A DNA stretch of 6,730 nt from Candidatus Iainarchaeum sp. (lineage in GTDB: Archaea; Micrarchaeota; Micrarchaeia; Anstonellales; Bilamarchaeaceae), in NCBI GenBank assembly GCA_028711485.1, contig JAQTSF010000041.1, positions 1 to 6,730 of the forward strand. The letters run 5' to 3'. The notes under the pieces were generated by a model that was given only the letters and a program-made list of their open reading frames with translations, made no database searches and had not been told where the DNA came from. The position numbers were made by a program, and so were the translations under genes. Positions 5,248 to 6,730 of the stretch are shown here, piece after piece. The first letter of the stretch is position 1. Each line of letters starts with the position of its first letter.

Positions 5248-5269
5248 TAGCTTTCCTCTTTTTATTGCA

Positions 5270-5950
5270 ATGGCAATAAAACACATTCTTTTTGATATAG
5301 ACGATACTCTCTTCCCTACAAGTGAGTTTGCAGAATACGCAAGAAAGAATGCAATAAAGGCAATGATTATGATGGGATTGGATGAGAGCTCTAATAAATT
5401 ATATTCAATGCTTGAAAAAATAATAAAGGAAAAAGGATCAAACTATGAAAATCATTTTGATATTTTGTGCAATAAACTAGGAATAAAGGAAAACAAGTCA
5501 AAATATGTTGCTGCAGCAGTTCTTGCCTATCATAATACAAAACATTCGATTTCACCTTTCCCTTCGGTTCCAAGAACACTTCTGAGTTTAAAAGAAAATT
5601 ATAAAATACATATCGCAAGTGAGGGCAATGCAGTGAAGCAATGGGACAAACTAATAAGATTAGGTCTTTCTTTGTTTTTTGAGAATGTATTTATTTCTGA
5701 AGAATTGAAAATAAAAAAAAGTCCTAAATTTTTCACAATTATTCTAAAAAAACTCAAGGCAAAGCCCCAGGAATGCATAATGGTAGGAGATAAACCAGAT
5801 TCAGATATTTTATATGCAAAAAAGGTGGGGATCAAAACAATTAGAATAAATTCTGGAAGATATAAAAATATAAAATCAGATGCCGATCTGGAGTTAAATC
5901 ATTTTTTTGAGCTTCCCAATGCAGTAAAAAAACTAAACTCAATGATTTAA
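5270..5950 (+). CDS. HAD superfamily (subfamily IA) hydrolase, TIGR02253-like
   Basis: 226 aa, cytoplasmic, probably a magnesium-dependent phosphatase of unknown substrate. Motif I is FDIDDTLF, with nucleophile D9 and acid D11. Motif II is S117 in IASEGN. Motif III is K150 in KKSPKFF. Motif IV is GDKPDSDI, with D174 and D179 binding Mg. The helical cap between motifs I and II carries family-specific blocks: FAEYARKNAI (20-29), GSNYENHF (56-63), AYHNTK (86-91) and VKQWDKL (122-128). As I recall, these match the archaeal subfamily that includes the structurally studied Pyrococcus PH1421. Motif II has Ser-Glu-Gly-Asn where Thr-Asp-Gly-Asn is commoner, a conservative change. There is no Shine-Dalgarno. 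The ATG lies about 28 bp from a TATA-like box, so the mRNA is probably leaderless. The 37-bp gap to the next gene has no clear terminator. Confidence 0.9.
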   Translation: MAIKHILFDIDDTLFPTSEFAEYARKNAIKAMIMMGLDESSNKLYSMLEKIIKEKGSNYENHFDILCNKLGIKENKSKYVAAAVLAYHNTKHSISPFPSVPRTLLSLKENYKIHIASEGNAVKQWDKLIRLGLSLFFENVFISEELKIKKSPKFFTIILKKLKAKPQECIMVGDKPDSDILYAKKVGIKTIRINSGRYKNIKSDADLELNHFFELPNAVKKLNSMI

Positions 5951-5975
5951 ATTTATTACTAAATTAATATACTTC

Positions 5976-5982
5976 AAAGGTG
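5976..5982 (+). promoter_or_regulatory. Shine-Dalgarno of the cysteine-rich protein gene
   Basis: AAAGGTG lies five bases before the ATG at 5988. It supports this start, which opens directly into a signal peptide. Such a site contrasts with the leaderless HAD gene upstream and would also allow translation from a shared transcript. Confidence 0.6.
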
Positions 5983-5987
5983 CACTT

Positions 5988-6730
5988 ATGAAAAAGTTTT
6001 TGTTTGTTATATTATTGTTTTCCTTTGTTTTTATGTACGGATGTCTGGAATCCACATGCGAATCTGATAAAAATTGTAAAAGCTGGCAGTATTGTGATCT
6101 TGAAAATAACAAATGTTTAGCCAAACCTGGGTACTGCGATTCTGCTTCTGATTGCGACAATACTACATTATATGCTTGTGAAAGCTCTACACATTTATGT
6201 AAATTCAAACAGGGAAAATGTTTGAATGATCCTGACTGTGAATTATGGCAGGTTTGTTCTTCAGAATCTAATTGTATACCTGCATTAGGTTATTGTGCAG
6301 CTGATTCTGAATGTAGCAACACTTTCGAATTTTGTGATCCTTCTACGCATTTATGCAAACCAAAACCAGGATTTTGTACATCACTATTTGACTGCCAGGG
6401 TTGGGAAACCTGCGATAGCGAAACTAAAGCATGTACTCCTTTGGATGGTAGATGTAATTTAGATGGTGATTGTGAGACCTGGCAATTATGTAATACTAAA
6501 ACTCATTATTGTATAGCAAAACAAGAATTTTGTATAAATGATAACGATTGTCCTTCTTATGCAACCTGCGATAAAACAATACAGAAATGCGTTGCTATTC
6601 AGGGATATTGTTTAAATGATAACGAATGTTCTTCTTGGGAATACTGTCATTCACAGACTAAAAAATGCGCTCCCCAAAATGGAAGATGTAATGTACAAAT
6701 CGATTGTAATTCTTGGGAATATTGCGATTT
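5988..6730 (+). CDS. Secreted, lipoprotein-like protein of tandem cysteine-rich repeats, cut by the window edge
   Basis: 247 codons are visible with no stop; the frame continues past the right edge. Residues 1-18 are a signal peptide (MKKFLFVILLFSFVFMYG), followed by C19 in a lipobox-like context (M-Y-G-C), so lipid anchoring is possible but the box is imperfect. From C24 onward the protein is nine repeats, the last incomplete, mostly C-x5-C-x5-C-x6-C-x6, with a period of 25-28 and most often 26 residues. Common positions are an acidic residue before the second Cys, often Trp before the third, and an aromatic or basic residue before the next repeat. Four cysteines per repeat suggest two disulfides each, outside the cell. 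The pattern resembles Dickkopf-N/EB-type modules, a comparison by eye. No catalytic motif is seen. A surface adhesin or envelope protein is the likeliest role. Confidence 0.85.
   Translation, partial: MKKFLFVILLFSFVFMYGCLESTCESDKNCKSWQYCDLENNKCLAKPGYCDSASDCDNTTLYACESSTHLCKFKQGKCLNDPDCELWQVCSSESNCIPALGYCAADSECSNTFEFCDPSTHLCKPKPGFCTSLFDCQGWETCDSETKACTPLDGRCNLDGDCETWQLCNTKTHYCIAKQEFCINDNDCPSYATCDKTIQKCVAIQGYCLNDNECSSWEYCHSQTKKCAPQNGRCNVQIDCNSWEYCD
6057..6730 (+). repeat. Tandem coding repeats of about 78 bp
   Basis: Nine units begin at the codons for C24, C50, C78, C103, C130, C156, C182, C208 and C234. Five of the eight intervals are exactly 26 codons; the others are 25, 27 and 28. Units 7 and 8 share AAATGATAACGA at the DNA level, while most others have diverged. 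This points to old duplication with some recent copying. The array continues past the window. Confidence 0.85.

Noticed and set aside
5017..5250. A 77-codon plus-strand reading frame
   Set aside because: It runs antisense through the tRNA-Tyr exons and introns; its AGFELATYW-like stretch is the usual product of translating the antisense T-arm. It has no ribosome binding site or family resemblance.

Overview
The window is AT-rich and looks archaeal, most plausibly from a small-genome (DPANN-like) lineage or a related euryarchaeal-type archaeon. Five things point there: an ftsZ followed directly by a Sec61-gamma/SecE gene; TATA-like boxes about 25-34 bp before gene starts, with some genes apparently leaderless; tRNA genes with no encoded CCA; a tRNA-Tyr with the archaeal C1-G72 pair; and tRNA introns bounded by bulge-helix-bulge (BHB) folds. 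The lineage is inferred, because no taxonomic marker is complete enough to place it.

Layout. Positions 1-1320 (minus strand) hold ftsZ and, overlapping it by one base, secE, which runs off the left edge. A short divergent promoter region (about 1321-1436) separates them from a large plus-strand gene (1437-3488). That gene encodes a membrane-anchored surface protein with a cytoplasmic zinc ribbon, one transmembrane helix, tandem Ig-like domains and a transglutaminase-like C-terminal domain. It ends exactly where the convergent ornithine/lysine decarboxylase gene (3489-4670, minus) ends. Upstream of the decarboxylase, on the same strand, lie tRNA-Asp(GTC) at 4735-4889 and tRNA-Tyr(GTA) at 4980-5211. 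On the plus strand follow a HAD-family phosphatase (5270-5950) and the start of a secreted, lipoprotein-like protein built from 26-residue cysteine-rich repeats (5988 to the right edge).

The most unusual part is the tRNA pair. tRNA-Asp is interrupted in the D-loop and the T-loop (38 and 45 nt). tRNA-Tyr is interrupted in the D-loop, the anticodon loop and the T-loop (32, 42 and 86 nt). Removing all five inserts gives two regular 72-nt cloverleaf tRNAs. The four D- and T-loop introns follow one scheme. The intron's 3' end pairs with exon bases 10-13 (D-loop introns) or 54-57 (T-loop introns), which forms the four-base-pair central helix expected for the archaeal tRNA splicing endonuclease. In tRNA-Tyr the introns are more than twice as long as the mature tRNA.

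FtsZ and SecE serve cell division and protein export. The two surface proteins suggest a cell envelope rich in disulfide-bonded, repeat-built proteins. The decarboxylase points to putrescine-type polyamine synthesis. No mobile element, CRISPR array or defence system is visible.
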